Source of the DNA: Frondihabitans sp. Leaf304
GTDB lineage: Bacteria; Actinomycetota; Actinomycetes; Actinomycetales; Microbacteriaceae
Assembly: GCF_001423105.1 (NCBI RefSeq)
Contig: NZ_LMNV01000002.1
Location: forward strand, 1,470,242-1,534,241
Direction: 5' to 3'
Length of the DNA: 64,000 nucleotides
A program made the translations under genes and the position numbers. Each line of letters opens with the position of its first letter. Positions within the stretch are counted from its first letter, which is position 1. Positions 42,961 to 52,167 of this stretch are shown here, piece after piece. The notes under the pieces were generated by a model. That model did not search any database, had not been told where the DNA came from, and saw only the letters and a program-made list of their open reading frames with translations.

Positions 42961-44000
42961 AAAAGCTCCGCGATCCGCTCGGCTCGTGCCGACCAGGAAT
43001 TGAGTTTGACAAATTCTGCAAGCTCTTCTGCGGGCACTGATTTCCGACCAAGAGCACTAGCAATCGCTTCGGATAGGCCACTGCCTTGGCGATACCTGGA
43101 AATAAGTCCACCAAAGTGATCCAACTGGGGATAGTCCACGCAGACAACAGGCCTGCCGGTCGCGATGTACTCGTAAACCTTGACTGGATCCACGGCCGCA
43201 ATTAATTCCGTCACAACGAAAGGAAGCACGAGAACGTCAGCCTTCCACATCTCTTCTAGGGCATTCCCGTGAGTCATCACACCTCTGTACGTGACTCGAT
43301 CATGAACAATTTCCTGGCTGTCGAGAGGCCCGATGATTTCTACGTTGACAGGCATGGACTCAACTAGATCGAGGATCGCATCTCGGTCGAACCAGCTAGC
43401 CACAGTTCCGACGTACCTCACCACGCCGGCATTTACGGTCGCGTGTTGTCTCACGTGAGACATGGCCCTACCGTCCAATGCGTTGGGCACGGAAACGATT
43501 TGCGCGTTTGTTCCCATACGGCGAATCTCCTCCTCAATGGGACCACTGGAGCAAAATACACCAGCCGCCAGGTCAACAAGACGGGCCTCATTTGCGATAT
43601 CGCGATTGACCACGTCCGGGAAAAGACGATTTATGTCCATGCAGTCGTAAAAGACTCGAGTATTGAAACGACCGACTAGACGAGCTAATTCATAATGGCG
43701 CGCATGAGTCACGATGAGCACGTCTGGACGCCAGAAAATTACCAATAGAAGCGCAGAAGCCCTGGATAGCACGAAGTCCAAGAACCACAACCGTCCCCGC
43801 AGACGCTGAGGCAGCAGGGGCAACCTGAAAACGGGCACGGAGAGACGCTGGTCCTTGACTAAGAGTGATCTCTTGACGATGGCAGAGCAGAAGAACGCAA
43901 CAGACATACCCGCCCTAGCCCCAATTTCCTCAGCAAGAAAGTGAGGACGTTGTTTGATCCAGCGGCTATCGACGTGCGAAAGATATGCGATGCGGGTCAT
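42957..44000 (-). CDS. GT-B glycosyltransferase, TuaH-like
   Basis: A 347-residue glycosyltransferase. Blocks include FYDCMDINRLFPD, the acceptor-side AAGVFCSSGPIEEEIRR, SVPNALDG, YVGTVASWFDRDAI and the donor-binding PVKVYEYIATGRPVVCVD. The pattern resembles TuaH of teichuronic acid synthesis. Its ATG overlaps the stop of the next gene (ATGA). The sugar transferred is unknown. Lower G+C than the window average points to recent transfer with the cassette. Confidence 0.85.
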   Translation of the reverse strand: MTRIAYLSHVDSRWIKQRPHFLAEEIGARAGMSVAFFCSAIVKRSLLVKDQRLSVPVFRLPLLPQRLRGRLWFLDFVLSRASALLLVIFWRPDVLIVTHARHYELARLVGRFNTRVFYDCMDINRLFPDVVNRDIANEARLVDLAAGVFCSSGPIEEEIRRMGTNAQIVSVPNALDGRAMSHVRQHATVNAGVVRYVGTVASWFDRDAILDLVESMPVNVEIIGPLDSQEIVHDRVTYRGVMTHGNALEEMWKADVLVLPFVVTELIAAVDPVKVYEYIATGRPVVCVDYPQLDHFGGLISRYRQGSGLSEAIASALGRKSVPAEELAEFVKLNSWSARAERIAELL

Positions 44001-45190
44001 CCTTTTGACCCGTACATTTCGACGAGCTTGATGACTATCCCATCCCAGGCGAAGTCGCGCAGGACCTTTTCCCGGCCTGCTAAGCCCAGAGACATTCGGT
44101 CCTCTGTCGACATCACGCGCGCGGCCTTGACCGCAGCAGCAATTTGGCTTGCATTCTGGGGCTCGATCAGCCACCCATTGACGCCTGGTTCGATTAGGTC
44201 TGGCAGTCCCCCAATATTTGTCGCGACAACGGGCAAGCCGCTGGCCATTGCTTCGAGGGCCGAAAGACTTGTCGCCTCCAGTAACGACGGTATTATGCAA
44301 ACGTCGGCGAGTCGCAGGATTTCAGCCATAGCCGAGGGAGTAACTGAGTCAATAACCTCAAACGGAGCGGCGGTTTGAGCCAGAGCGGAGCGCACAGCCT
44401 GCGCGTACTCTGGCACATCGGACTCACCCGAGCCAACAAAGACCGATACAACATCGTCTGGCCAGGAATCTGTAGACATCGCCAAGGCCGCGAAAAGAAC
44501 GCCTTTGCTTGGGGCCCACCGTCGGGGAATGACAGTAACCAGGTCATGGTCACTCCATCCGCGCTGAGCCCTAGCGACATCTCGATCGGACAGAACCAGA
44601 GGCTTGAACAAAGACACGTCAACGCCATTGGGGACGTACATGATTGGGCAGCTCACGGCTCTTTGATCCGCAAGATCGAGGGACGGACCGGTCGCAGCCG
44701 TGAAAAATCGCGTTAGACGGCGGGTTACGAAGCGTCCCACCAACGGGATTCGAGCCAGGATTAGGAACTCACCCAAGTGGTTTGTCCAGACCTGGCGGAC
44801 TCCCAAGCCGTGAATTTCACGGGCTATGAAGAAACTTGTTATGAAGTCGTGGTGATGAATGACGTCGAAAGCCACCTCACTACTGAGTTCCTGACGTAGA
44901 CGCCTTCCCACTTGGCGACCAATTTGAAGCCGTTCCAAGAAATTCCGCGCGAGTCGGACGAATGGAATCGGAGATTTGTTGTCGCTTATCGCACCTTGGC
45001 TGCGACGTTCCCTACCCAGCACGCGCACCTCCGGACCGTCGACCTCGTGCAGCGCTTCGCCGCCACTAGTGCGACCAACAACCACATCGTGGCCGGATGA
45101 AATGAGTCCCTTTGCAAGGTTGTAGACGTGAAGCTCTACCCCGCCGCGAGAACGGTCGACGTAATTACTAGTTAGCAGCAGGACTCGCAT
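43997..45190 (-). CDS. Family 4 glycosyltransferase
   Basis: A 397-residue GT-B enzyme. It opens MRVLLLTSNYVDRSRGGVELHVYNLAKGL and has YVPNGVDVSLF, RRWAPSKGV and the EX7E-type SLLEATSLSALEAMASGLPVVATNIGG. It transfers a sugar from a nucleotide donor to a lipid-linked intermediate. It lies six bases after the flippase and is coupled to the next transferase. Confidence 0.9.
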   Translation of the reverse strand: MRVLLLTSNYVDRSRGGVELHVYNLAKGLISSGHDVVVGRTSGGEALHEVDGPEVRVLGRERRSQGAISDNKSPIPFVRLARNFLERLQIGRQVGRRLRQELSSEVAFDVIHHHDFITSFFIAREIHGLGVRQVWTNHLGEFLILARIPLVGRFVTRRLTRFFTAATGPSLDLADQRAVSCPIMYVPNGVDVSLFKPLVLSDRDVARAQRGWSDHDLVTVIPRRWAPSKGVLFAALAMSTDSWPDDVVSVFVGSGESDVPEYAQAVRSALAQTAAPFEVIDSVTPSAMAEILRLADVCIIPSLLEATSLSALEAMASGLPVVATNIGGLPDLIEPGVNGWLIEPQNASQIAAAVKAARVMSTEDRMSLGLAGREKVLRDFAWDGIVIKLVEMYGSKG

Positions 45191-45196
45191 TATTCC

Positions 45197-46498
45197 TCAA
45201 TCGGTAAGTCTGAACGTCAGCACGGAGATGATGGAAATGACGATTTGAACGATGATAAGAACTCTCGCACTAGTCGGGAACCTCGAGAAACCTGGCAGAG
45301 ATTTTGCGGACACCCAAATGACCCCGGCTCTGATGACAGAACCTATTAGGAGAGCAAGACCCACCAAAGGCCACCCTCCTAGTGAAACGAGAAATAGACC
45401 AGACAACAAGGCGCTCGCAACACCTATAACTGTCGAGCGGGACACCATGCCGTTGGCGGAGTGCCACATGGCGAACGCCGCCTTACCATCTGCGAAGGCC
45501 TGGAATGCCCCGGCAGGCAGTGCAAGTAGGACGGCAAGTCTGATCGAGTCAATTGGATAGCCCGAGGGAAGCCAAAACCGCAGGCCAAATGCGCAGAAGG
45601 CAACAGAAACAAGGGTCACAACAACAAGAGTCATCTGTACCCGGGTTTGTTGCTCAGATAGGCGTTGTGAGAGGCCTTCAGAGGTCCTCTCTGCTTGTGC
45701 GCGGACCGACCAATGAGCGTCGAGTGTGCTGGCGAAAGTCGTGACTGCTCCTATGAGCAACGACGCATACTGGAATTGGCCTAGGGCCGACGGGCCTTCA
45801 ATCGCTCCAACGAGAAGCCGCATCGTCATGAGGAGAACGACGGCCAAGATGAGGTGAGGCACAAGACGAGAAGAACGTCGAAGCAGCGCAAGAGCACCTT
45901 CATAGTTGCGACGAAACGGGTTTTGCCCCACTAGCACCGTCTGAATTATCAGCCCAACGGCACTAAATAGCACGTACAGGACGACACCGACATGGAGCGA
46001 ACCAACAGCAAGACCGAACCCCAGAACGATCAAGCCGCCAATCTGGCTCACAAAAGTGGCGAGTGCAAAGGCGCCTGGAGCGTTCAGGCCGCGCGTCGTG
46101 CCCGTAACCATCAAGGACACGGCAGATGCCGCGCTAAGTGCCACCACGTCGATGACCAGCACGCCGGAGTAATTCGCGAGAGACAGAATTATCGAAGTTG
46201 CGGCCAGTCCAAGGGTCCAGGAAAACGCAACCCTGCCTTCCGTGTTCCTTTTTGATCCCGGATCGTGAGAAAAGTGGTTGGCCAAAGTCAGATGAAGAGC
46301 CATCGTCAGTAGGGGTGCGGCAATACTTGCAACTGCAAGACAGCCGGAGATCGTACCCAATTCAGACTGCGAGATTTGCCGGCCAATCCATGGCCAGACA
46401 AATAATGCAGTTATCCCCACGGACGCTGTGCCCGCTTGGAACGCCAGAAAATTCATCCGGCTAGCCCATGAATGTCTCACGGAAAGTTGGTCAGACAT
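45197..46498 (-). CDS. Wzx-like polysaccharide flippase
   Basis: A 433-residue membrane protein with about 12 hydrophobic helices and few charged residues. It resembles the polysaccharide-transport (MATE/Wzx) family in its opening FLAFQAGTASVGITALFVWPWIGRQIS and in its layout. It would flip the lipid-linked repeat unit across the membrane. The ATG at 46498 overlaps the polymerase stop by eight bases; a longer frame upstream is rejected. The assignment rests on topology and neighbours more than on motifs. Confidence 0.78.
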   Translation of the reverse strand: MSDQLSVRHSWASRMNFLAFQAGTASVGITALFVWPWIGRQISQSELGTISGCLAVASIAAPLLTMALHLTLANHFSHDPGSKRNTEGRVAFSWTLGLAATSIILSLANYSGVLVIDVVALSAASAVSLMVTGTTRGLNAPGAFALATFVSQIGGLIVLGFGLAVGSLHVGVVLYVLFSAVGLIIQTVLVGQNPFRRNYEGALALLRRSSRLVPHLILAVVLLMTMRLLVGAIEGPSALGQFQYASLLIGAVTTFASTLDAHWSVRAQAERTSEGLSQRLSEQQTRVQMTLVVVTLVSVAFCAFGLRFWLPSGYPIDSIRLAVLLALPAGAFQAFADGKAAFAMWHSANGMVSRSTVIGVASALLSGLFLVSLGGWPLVGLALLIGSVIRAGVIWVSAKSLPGFSRFPTSARVLIIVQIVISIISVLTFRLTD

Positions 46499-47729
46499 GT
46501 TTAGGGCCGGGGCTCCAGGGACGATGGAATATCCTCGCTCGTGCCAGTACTGAACAGACAACGAGAATCAGTCCCGTGAACGCCATATTGATAAACAAAT
46601 ACGAACCGTTGCCGTTCAGCAGGAAGACTCGTATTCCATAAATGGATACAGTTGCCAGTACGGCAAGGAGGGCCGAGGGGGGCTCTGCGAGCAGGCCCAG
46701 CATCCAACTCCAAGAGCCACCCAGGGCGATAAGCACAATTGCGGCTGCCAAAACTGGCAGGCTGTACAGGAGATAGACGGGCCCTCCCACAGTGACCGGA
46801 ACCAGGAACGCCCCCGGCGTGATAGGTGTGCCAGTCACGACAGACGAGACCAACTCGTCGAAGGTGTAGCTCGTCCCTCCGTGAATGTAGCGGTCAAGTA
46901 GAACACCAAAGTCGGTGTAGAGAACGGACGCTCGTTGCGTAAGCCCGACCGGCCGAGAAGTCATAGCAACGTAGCCGGCGATTATGGCGTCAGACGTAGA
47001 ACGCCGAAGAATGTAGTCCAGGCCACTCCCTCCTGCAAGCGTCGCGTACTTGGCGCCGACAAATTGAACGTAGAAGAGAGCCACGATTCCCGAGGCGGCA
47101 AAAACGAGAATTTGCCAAACCTTGAACCGATGACCAACCGCGTAGCCGATCGCGGTCACAATGAGGACTTCCACAAGTGCCCCCTTGAAACCAAGGGCCA
47201 CCTGCGTGAGGAAGAAGAGCAACCAAATGCAGCTGGTGACCTTGCGAGTCGAGGGTCGAAGTGTTGCCAAACTGAGAAGGGTGAGACAGGGCAACGCGTA
47301 CAAGACTCCCCTGCTTGGCAGCCCAGCGTATCCGCTACCGCCTACCTCGAATCTCGACGTTTCGACGTTGGCCTGCAGAACAGGAATACCTACGCTGGCA
47401 AAGTGAATTATGGCGAGTAGTAGGACAACCGACATGCTCGCTTTGAGAAACGGAAGAAGCCAGGTTTGATCATCCTTTAAAACGGAAGTCCTGGACCGAA
47501 CTATGGCAGCGCCGAAGAGAAATAAAATGGGGGCGCACAGCACGAGCCATCCATTTTTGACAAAACCCCGATCCATTTCGAGGATCAGGAACCCGAGGGT
47601 CGGCAGCCCCCATTGAATGAGGAGAATGACCGTCGCCTCGAGACGCCTTCCATTCCCGCGTCTGGACGGGGACGCTTCGGCGTCTACGTTCGGACTTGCG
47701 GTCAGTGCCCGCCCACCGATTAACCCCAT
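46491..47729 (-). CDS. Wzy-like oligosaccharide repeat-unit polymerase
   Basis: A 412-residue membrane protein with about ten helices and a large loop between the later helices containing DRYIHGGTSYTFDELVSSVVTG. It has little sequence signature, as usual for Wzy, so the call is from topology, length and position between flippase and epimerase. The ATG at 47729 is placed just before a short Arg-rich cytoplasmic N-terminus. It would join repeat units on the outer face. Confidence 0.7.
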   Translation of the reverse strand: MGLIGGRALTASPNVDAEASPSRRGNGRRLEATVILLIQWGLPTLGFLILEMDRGFVKNGWLVLCAPILFLFGAAIVRSRTSVLKDDQTWLLPFLKASMSVVLLLAIIHFASVGIPVLQANVETSRFEVGGSGYAGLPSRGVLYALPCLTLLSLATLRPSTRKVTSCIWLLFFLTQVALGFKGALVEVLIVTAIGYAVGHRFKVWQILVFAASGIVALFYVQFVGAKYATLAGGSGLDYILRRSTSDAIIAGYVAMTSRPVGLTQRASVLYTDFGVLLDRYIHGGTSYTFDELVSSVVTGTPITPGAFLVPVTVGGPVYLLYSLPVLAAAIVLIALGGSWSWMLGLLAEPPSALLAVLATVSIYGIRVFLLNGNGSYLFINMAFTGLILVVCSVLARARIFHRPWSPGPKHV

Positions 47730-47861
47730 AGCGCCAGTCTCCCATGAATGCGCAAGGTCGAGGGTTGGACACGATCGCCACGCTTTAGTCGCCATTCGCT
47801 TCGCCGTGACACAATCGTGCGCGTTGGGCTACTGCAAAAACTGGATCAGGAAAGGGTCGTT

Positions 47862-49016
47862 GTGACCGTTCGAATTATGCCGATCTACGGCACAAGGCCC
47901 GAGGCCATTAAAATGGCGCCTGTCATTGCTGAGCTGGAGACACATGGCTCTTTCGAAAATGTGGTCACGGTTACCGGCCAGCACCGCGAAATGCTGGATC
48001 AAGTCAATGCTCTCTTTCAAATTGAGCCTGATTACGATTTGAACGTCATTAAGCCCCGTCAAACCCTTACCGGGATCACCTCCGCAGTTCTAGTTGGCCT
48101 GGATGAACTCTTGAAGAGAGTGCGACCGCAGGCCGTCATCGTGCAGGGTGACACCACGAGCGCGATGGCCGGTGCGATGGCCGCGTTTTACAACCAAATC
48201 CCGGTTATACATCTGGAGGCTGGACTACGAAGCCACAACCTGGCGTTGCCCTTCCCCGAAGAAGGCAATAGGAAGATCGTGGGTCAGCTCGCCGCTCTGC
48301 ACCTCGCACCGACGGAAACGAGTCGGAGCAACTTACTTGCTGAAGGGGCCGACCCGGGGACTATCGCCGTCACAGGAAACACAGTGATCGATGCCCTGCT
48401 GCATACCCAATCGATTCCGCTGTCAAACTTCACCGACCCGGCACTAGCGGCCGTCGTTGCGAGCGGCAAAAAAATTCTTCTCGTGACTACGCATCGGCGC
48501 GAGAACCTCGGCGGTGGGATGAGGGACATCGGGGATGCTGTCGCCCGGTTGTCCAAGCGGTTGCCAAACATTGAGATCGTCTTGCCGATGCACAGGAATC
48601 CTCTCGTGCGTGAAATTCTTATGCCCGTACTTGGCGACCTGGAAAACGTTCTACTCACTGAGCCCGTGCAGTACCACGAGTTTTCACACCTTATGGCGGC
48701 AAGCCATGTGATCCTTACGGACTCGGGTGGCATTCAGGAGGAAGCTCCAGCGTTAGGCAAGCCTGTGCTAGTCATGCGAGACACGACCGAACGGCCGGAG
48801 GCCGTCTCTTTCGGCGTCGCTCGACTTATTGGAACGTCTGCCCCCGCGATTGAGTCGCACGTCTTCGAGCTATTCGATAACGAGACCGCTTACCAAGCAA
48901 TGTCCCGTTCGGTCAATCCTTACGGCGATGGTAATGCCTCACGACGGAGCGTTGCGGCAATCGGCAGCTTGTTCGGGGTCGGACAGCGCCTAGACGATTT
49001 CGTCGCGAAGGCCTGA
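47862..49016 (+). CDS. mnaA: UDP-N-acetylglucosamine 2-epimerase (non-hydrolysing)
   Basis: A 384-residue epimerase. Diagnostic blocks are GTRPEAIKMAPVI, VTGQHREMLDQV, VQGDTTSAM, the HLEAGLRSHN active site, VTTHRRENLGGGM and LTDSGGIQEEAPALGKPVLVMRD. It makes UDP-ManNAc, a precursor for the surface polymer. The GTG start follows AGGAAAGGG. It is the only rightward gene of the cassette and faces the polymerase divergently with about 130 bp between the starts, where the cassette promoters must lie. Confidence 0.93.
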   Translation: MTVRIMPIYGTRPEAIKMAPVIAELETHGSFENVVTVTGQHREMLDQVNALFQIEPDYDLNVIKPRQTLTGITSAVLVGLDELLKRVRPQAVIVQGDTTSAMAGAMAAFYNQIPVIHLEAGLRSHNLALPFPEEGNRKIVGQLAALHLAPTETSRSNLLAEGADPGTIAVTGNTVIDALLHTQSIPLSNFTDPALAAVVASGKKILLVTTHRRENLGGGMRDIGDAVARLSKRLPNIEIVLPMHRNPLVREILMPVLGDLENVLLTEPVQYHEFSHLMAASHVILTDSGGIQEEAPALGKPVLVMRDTTERPEAVSFGVARLIGTSAPAIESHVFELFDNETAYQAMSRSVNPYGDGNASRRSVAAIGSLFGVGQRLDDFVAKA

Positions 49017-49079
49017 GTAACGTCGTGTCCCGTCTGGCTCGCGAGTTCAACTGGCTTGGATTGCGGAGAAGACAACGCG

Positions 49080-49097
49080 CCGCCCCAATAGGGGCGG
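49080..49097. terminator. Hairpin between convergent mnaA and sugar-transferase genes
   Basis: A perfect 7-bp stem CCGCCCC/GGGGCGG with an AATA loop lies 63 bases after the mnaA stop. No T-run is present on either strand. It sits right at the switch from low to high G+C. Confidence 0.45.
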
Positions 49098-49169
49098 TGA
49101 CGAATCAGCCCAGATGAAGTGTCTTGGCGCTTCTGTCTGATGCACGGTGGGATGTTTGCAGACCGGCCA

Positions 49170-50630
49170 TCAGTGCGCATCCCCACCCGGAGCCAGCACA
49201 GCCCGCATCGTCCGCCACAGGATCACGACATCGCCCATCACCGACCAGTTCTCGACGTAGAAGAGGTCGAGGCGGATGGCGTCCTCCCAGTCGAGCGAGG
49301 AGCGCCCGCCGACCTGCCAGAGGCCGCTCATGCCGGGCTTGAGCAGGAGGCGGCGGCGCGCGGCCTCGTCGTAGAGGGCGACTTCGCCGTCGCGCTGGGG
49401 GCGGGGGCCCACGAGACTCATCGACCCGAGAAAGACGTTGAAGAGCTGCGGGAACTCGTCGAGCGAGTGGCGACGCAGAACGCGGCCGATCGGCGTGACG
49501 CGCGGGTCGTCCTGCACCTTGAACAGCGGCCGGTCGCTGCTGCCCTGCTCGGCTAGGAGCGCAGCCAGCTCGGCGTCGGCACCGACGCGCATCGACCGGA
49601 ACTTCAGCATGTGGAAGTGGTCGCCGTTGAGGCCGACGCGCTCCTGCTGGTAGAGCACGGGGCCGCGGCTCGACGTCTTGACGAGAAGCGCCACGACCAG
49701 CAGCACTGGCGAGAACAGGGCGATGAGCAGCGTCGATCCGACGATGTCGAAGGCCCGCTTCGCGAACTGCTTGCCGCCGACGTAGCGGGGAGTCTCGACG
49801 TGGATGAGCGGGAGGCCGGCAACGGGGCGGGTGTGGATCCGGGGGCCGCCGATGTCAGTGAGGCTGGGGGCCACGATCAGGTGCTGCTGCCCGGCCTCGA
49901 GACCCCAGCCCAACTCGCGGATGCTCTGCGGGCCGAGCTCCTCGGATCCTGTGATGACGACCGTGTCGGCGCCGATCTCGTCGAGCACGCTCAGTGCGTC
50001 GGTGATGCGGCCGATCACGGGCACGCCGGTGTCGAGGAGGGTCGTGCCCGGGGCACCGGCGGGAATGCAGGCTCCGACGACGCGGTAGCCCTCCTCGGGG
50101 TGCCGAGCGAGCTCGCGGGCAATGTGCCGGGCGGTCTCGGCCGAGCCGACCAGCAGCACGCGCGCCGAGTAGTCACCGCGGTTGCGCTTGACCGACAGCC
50201 ACTGCCGCCACATCCACCGCGAGAACACCAGCACGACGACGCCGAGGGGCAGGGCGATCAAGATGTAGCCGCGGGCGAGGTCGATCTTGAAGAGGAAGGC
50301 GACGATCGCCAGGAGTCCGAAGAGTCGGACGCTGCCGTCGACGATCTGGCGGTACTCCGCCGAGCCGCCGCCGATCACCCGGTAGTCGCGGGTGGCGTAG
50401 ACGGCGAGCATGATCATCCACGCGACGATCACGACGATCGAGACCGCCGTGTAGTTGATCGCGAGATCGTTGACGTTGCCCCTGCCCGAGAGCTTCTGGC
50501 TGTCGAAGCCGAACCACGCGATCTGCACGCCGAAGACGACCCAGACCAGCACGAGCAGATCGGTGATACGGAGGCGCCTCGCGTAGTCGAGGCTCCAGTC
50601 GGAGTGGGTGGCCAGCCGCTCGGCTACCAC
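49170..50630 (-). CDS. Polyprenyl glycosylphosphotransferase (initiating sugar transferase)
   Basis: A 486-residue membrane enzyme that starts repeat-unit assembly by moving a sugar-1-phosphate onto undecaprenyl phosphate. The N-terminal half has four helices (WVVFGVQIAW to VVVLVFSRWMW) and a Rossmann-like domain (ARVLLVGSAETARHIA). The C-terminal catalytic domain shows KRAFDIVGS, FHMLKFRSM, RVLRRHSLDEFPQLFNV, SLVGPRPQ and KPGMSGLWQVGGRSS. The GTG start overlaps the preceding stop by seven bases. Its G+C is high, so it belongs to the stable flank, not to the cassette. Confidence 0.9.
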   Translation of the reverse strand: MVAERLATHSDWSLDYARRLRITDLLVLVWVVFGVQIAWFGFDSQKLSGRGNVNDLAINYTAVSIVVIVAWMIMLAVYATRDYRVIGGGSAEYRQIVDGSVRLFGLLAIVAFLFKIDLARGYILIALPLGVVVLVFSRWMWRQWLSVKRNRGDYSARVLLVGSAETARHIARELARHPEEGYRVVGACIPAGAPGTTLLDTGVPVIGRITDALSVLDEIGADTVVITGSEELGPQSIRELGWGLEAGQQHLIVAPSLTDIGGPRIHTRPVAGLPLIHVETPRYVGGKQFAKRAFDIVGSTLLIALFSPVLLVVALLVKTSSRGPVLYQQERVGLNGDHFHMLKFRSMRVGADAELAALLAEQGSSDRPLFKVQDDPRVTPIGRVLRRHSLDEFPQLFNVFLGSMSLVGPRPQRDGEVALYDEAARRRLLLKPGMSGLWQVGGRSSLDWEDAIRLDLFYVENWSVMGDVVILWRTMRAVLAPGGDAH

Positions 50631-51592
50631 GACGCGCCGCCGTCGGCCGAGACCGAGACCCGAGAGCCGGCCCAGAGCCAGACGTTCGCGCCGACCCGCG
50701 ACAGCGCGACCGTCGACGGGTCGAGCGTGCCGGCGGCGGACGCAACCGGGGCGCAGCCGACCGGCGTCGGAACCGAGTCGGGGGTGAGGTCGGCCGTGAG
50801 CGACTCGATCGCGACGCCGTCGCAGTCGTCGGAGGCCGAGTCGACGGCGAGCAGGTAGCTGGTCGCGGTGCCCGTGCCGGTCGCCGTGAAGGCGAGCAAC
50901 CCGTCGACGGTGACCGTCTGCCAGGCGGCATCGCCGTTCTTGACCGCGAAGGCATCGGCGCACGAGACGGCGGCGGCGCTGCCCGACTGCACGGCGCCGA
51001 GCGGTGTGGCGCAGGGCCCCGCGACGACACCGGAGGCGAGGTGCACGCGATTCGATCCGCGCACCACGAAAGCGAGATCAGCGACGTCGGTCGTCGACGC
51101 CGCCCAGAACTTGCCCTCGGTGAACGTCGCCATCGCCTTCGTCTTGGTGCAGGAGCCCGTGAGGTGACCTGCGAGAGCCGTGCGGTCGGATCCTGCGTTC
51201 AGGGCCACCGCGTCGGCGACGCCGGTCGACCCCAGGTCGACGACGGCCCAGGTGTCACCGCCGTCGGTCGAGCGCTCGACCTTCGGGGCCGCTCCCCCGC
51301 AGAGCCCCGGAGTCGTGCGCCAGGCCTCGGTGGCGCTCACGGCAGACAGCAACCGCACCTCGCCCGAGGGCTCGTCGATCGCGGCGGAGGCACTCGCGGT
51401 GGCGGTCGGCTGCGGCGAGCTCGTGTAGGTGGGGATGGGCCCCGGGGTTCCCGGATCGACCGGAGCCGTCGCGCGAAGAGCCGCGGCGACCAGCAGCACG
51501 TCGACCACGACGAATGCCACGATCACGGCGATGACGACGATGCGTCCCGCCAGCGACGAGAAGAACCCCGACCCCGCGACCCGCGACTTCAT
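50624..51592 (-). CDS. Membrane-anchored BNR-repeat protein of unknown function
   Basis: A 322-residue protein with an N-terminal anchor (about 18-40), a Pro/Ser/Thr spacer and an extracellular beta-rich part. The Asp-box (BNR) words STDGGDTWAVV and SADGGASW suggest a beta-propeller. No catalytic sialidase residues are evident. It is locked between a tyrosine phosphatase and the initiating transferase by overlapping starts and stops, so it very likely belongs to the polysaccharide machine, but no known role fits. Confidence 0.72.
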   Translation of the reverse strand: MKSRVAGSGFFSSLAGRIVVIAVIVAFVVVDVLLVAAALRATAPVDPGTPGPIPTYTSSPQPTATASASAAIDEPSGEVRLLSAVSATEAWRTTPGLCGGAAPKVERSTDGGDTWAVVDLGSTGVADAVALNAGSDRTALAGHLTGSCTKTKAMATFTEGKFWAASTTDVADLAFVVRGSNRVHLASGVVAGPCATPLGAVQSGSAAAVSCADAFAVKNGDAAWQTVTVDGLLAFTATGTGTATSYLLAVDSASDDCDGVAIESLTADLTPDSVPTPVGCAPVASAAGTLDPSTVALSRVGANVWLWAGSRVSVSADGGASW

Positions 51593-52167
51593 CGACCGGT
51601 GCCCCCCGCGAGCGCGAACGACCCGACGATGCTCGACACGAGGTCGTCGATTCGGGTCGCGACCCGCTCGTGGGTGGCTCGGCTGCGGCCGTAGGGATCC
51701 TCGATGTCGTCATCGGCCGGATCACCGGGCGGCGGGGCGATCCCGCGGGAGGCGGCCGCCGCCTGGACGACGAGACGAGGATCCGACGCGACCAGTTCGC
51801 CGCTCTCCCCCGCGTACGCCGCCAGTCGCGCGAATTCGGCCAGCGTGAACGTGTACCGGGAGGCGCGGGGCAGCATCGACACCGCTGCCGCCCGATGCTC
51901 GCGCGTGGCGGTGAGGATCAGATCGGCGGCCCGGATCATGTCGACGTCGAGGTCGCGCGCCCGGTGCAGCTCGGGAACGCCGCCGTACTGGCGCGACAGC
52001 TCGGCCGACAGGGGCTCCATCGGGCTGGACGTCTCGGCGAAGGTGCCGGCGCTCGACAGGAGGAACGACCGGTCGAGGCGCGCGGCGAGAAGCTGCTCAG
52101 CGAGCGGCGACCGGCAGATGTTGCCCGTGCAGACGACGAGCACCGACAGCGGCAGCGCAGTCGTCAT
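51589..52167 (-). CDS. Low-molecular-weight protein tyrosine phosphatase
   Basis: A 192-residue phosphatase. The P-loop is VVCTGNICRSPLAE (CX5R with the following Ser-Pro) and the general acid is in the EDPYGRS segment. It would dephosphorylate the BY-kinase encoded immediately upstream, controlling polymer length or export (Wzb-like role). It starts inside the kinase stop (ATGA) and ends inside the start of the BNR gene. A longer C-terminus than the ~150-residue family norm is due to an insert around residues 118-150. Confidence 0.9.
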   Translation of the reverse strand: MTTALPLSVLVVCTGNICRSPLAEQLLAARLDRSFLLSSAGTFAETSSPMEPLSAELSRQYGGVPELHRARDLDVDMIRAADLILTATREHRAAAVSMLPRASRYTFTLAEFARLAAYAGESGELVASDPRLVVQAAAASRGIAPPPGDPADDDIEDPYGRSRATHERVATRIDDLVSSIVGSFALAGGTGR

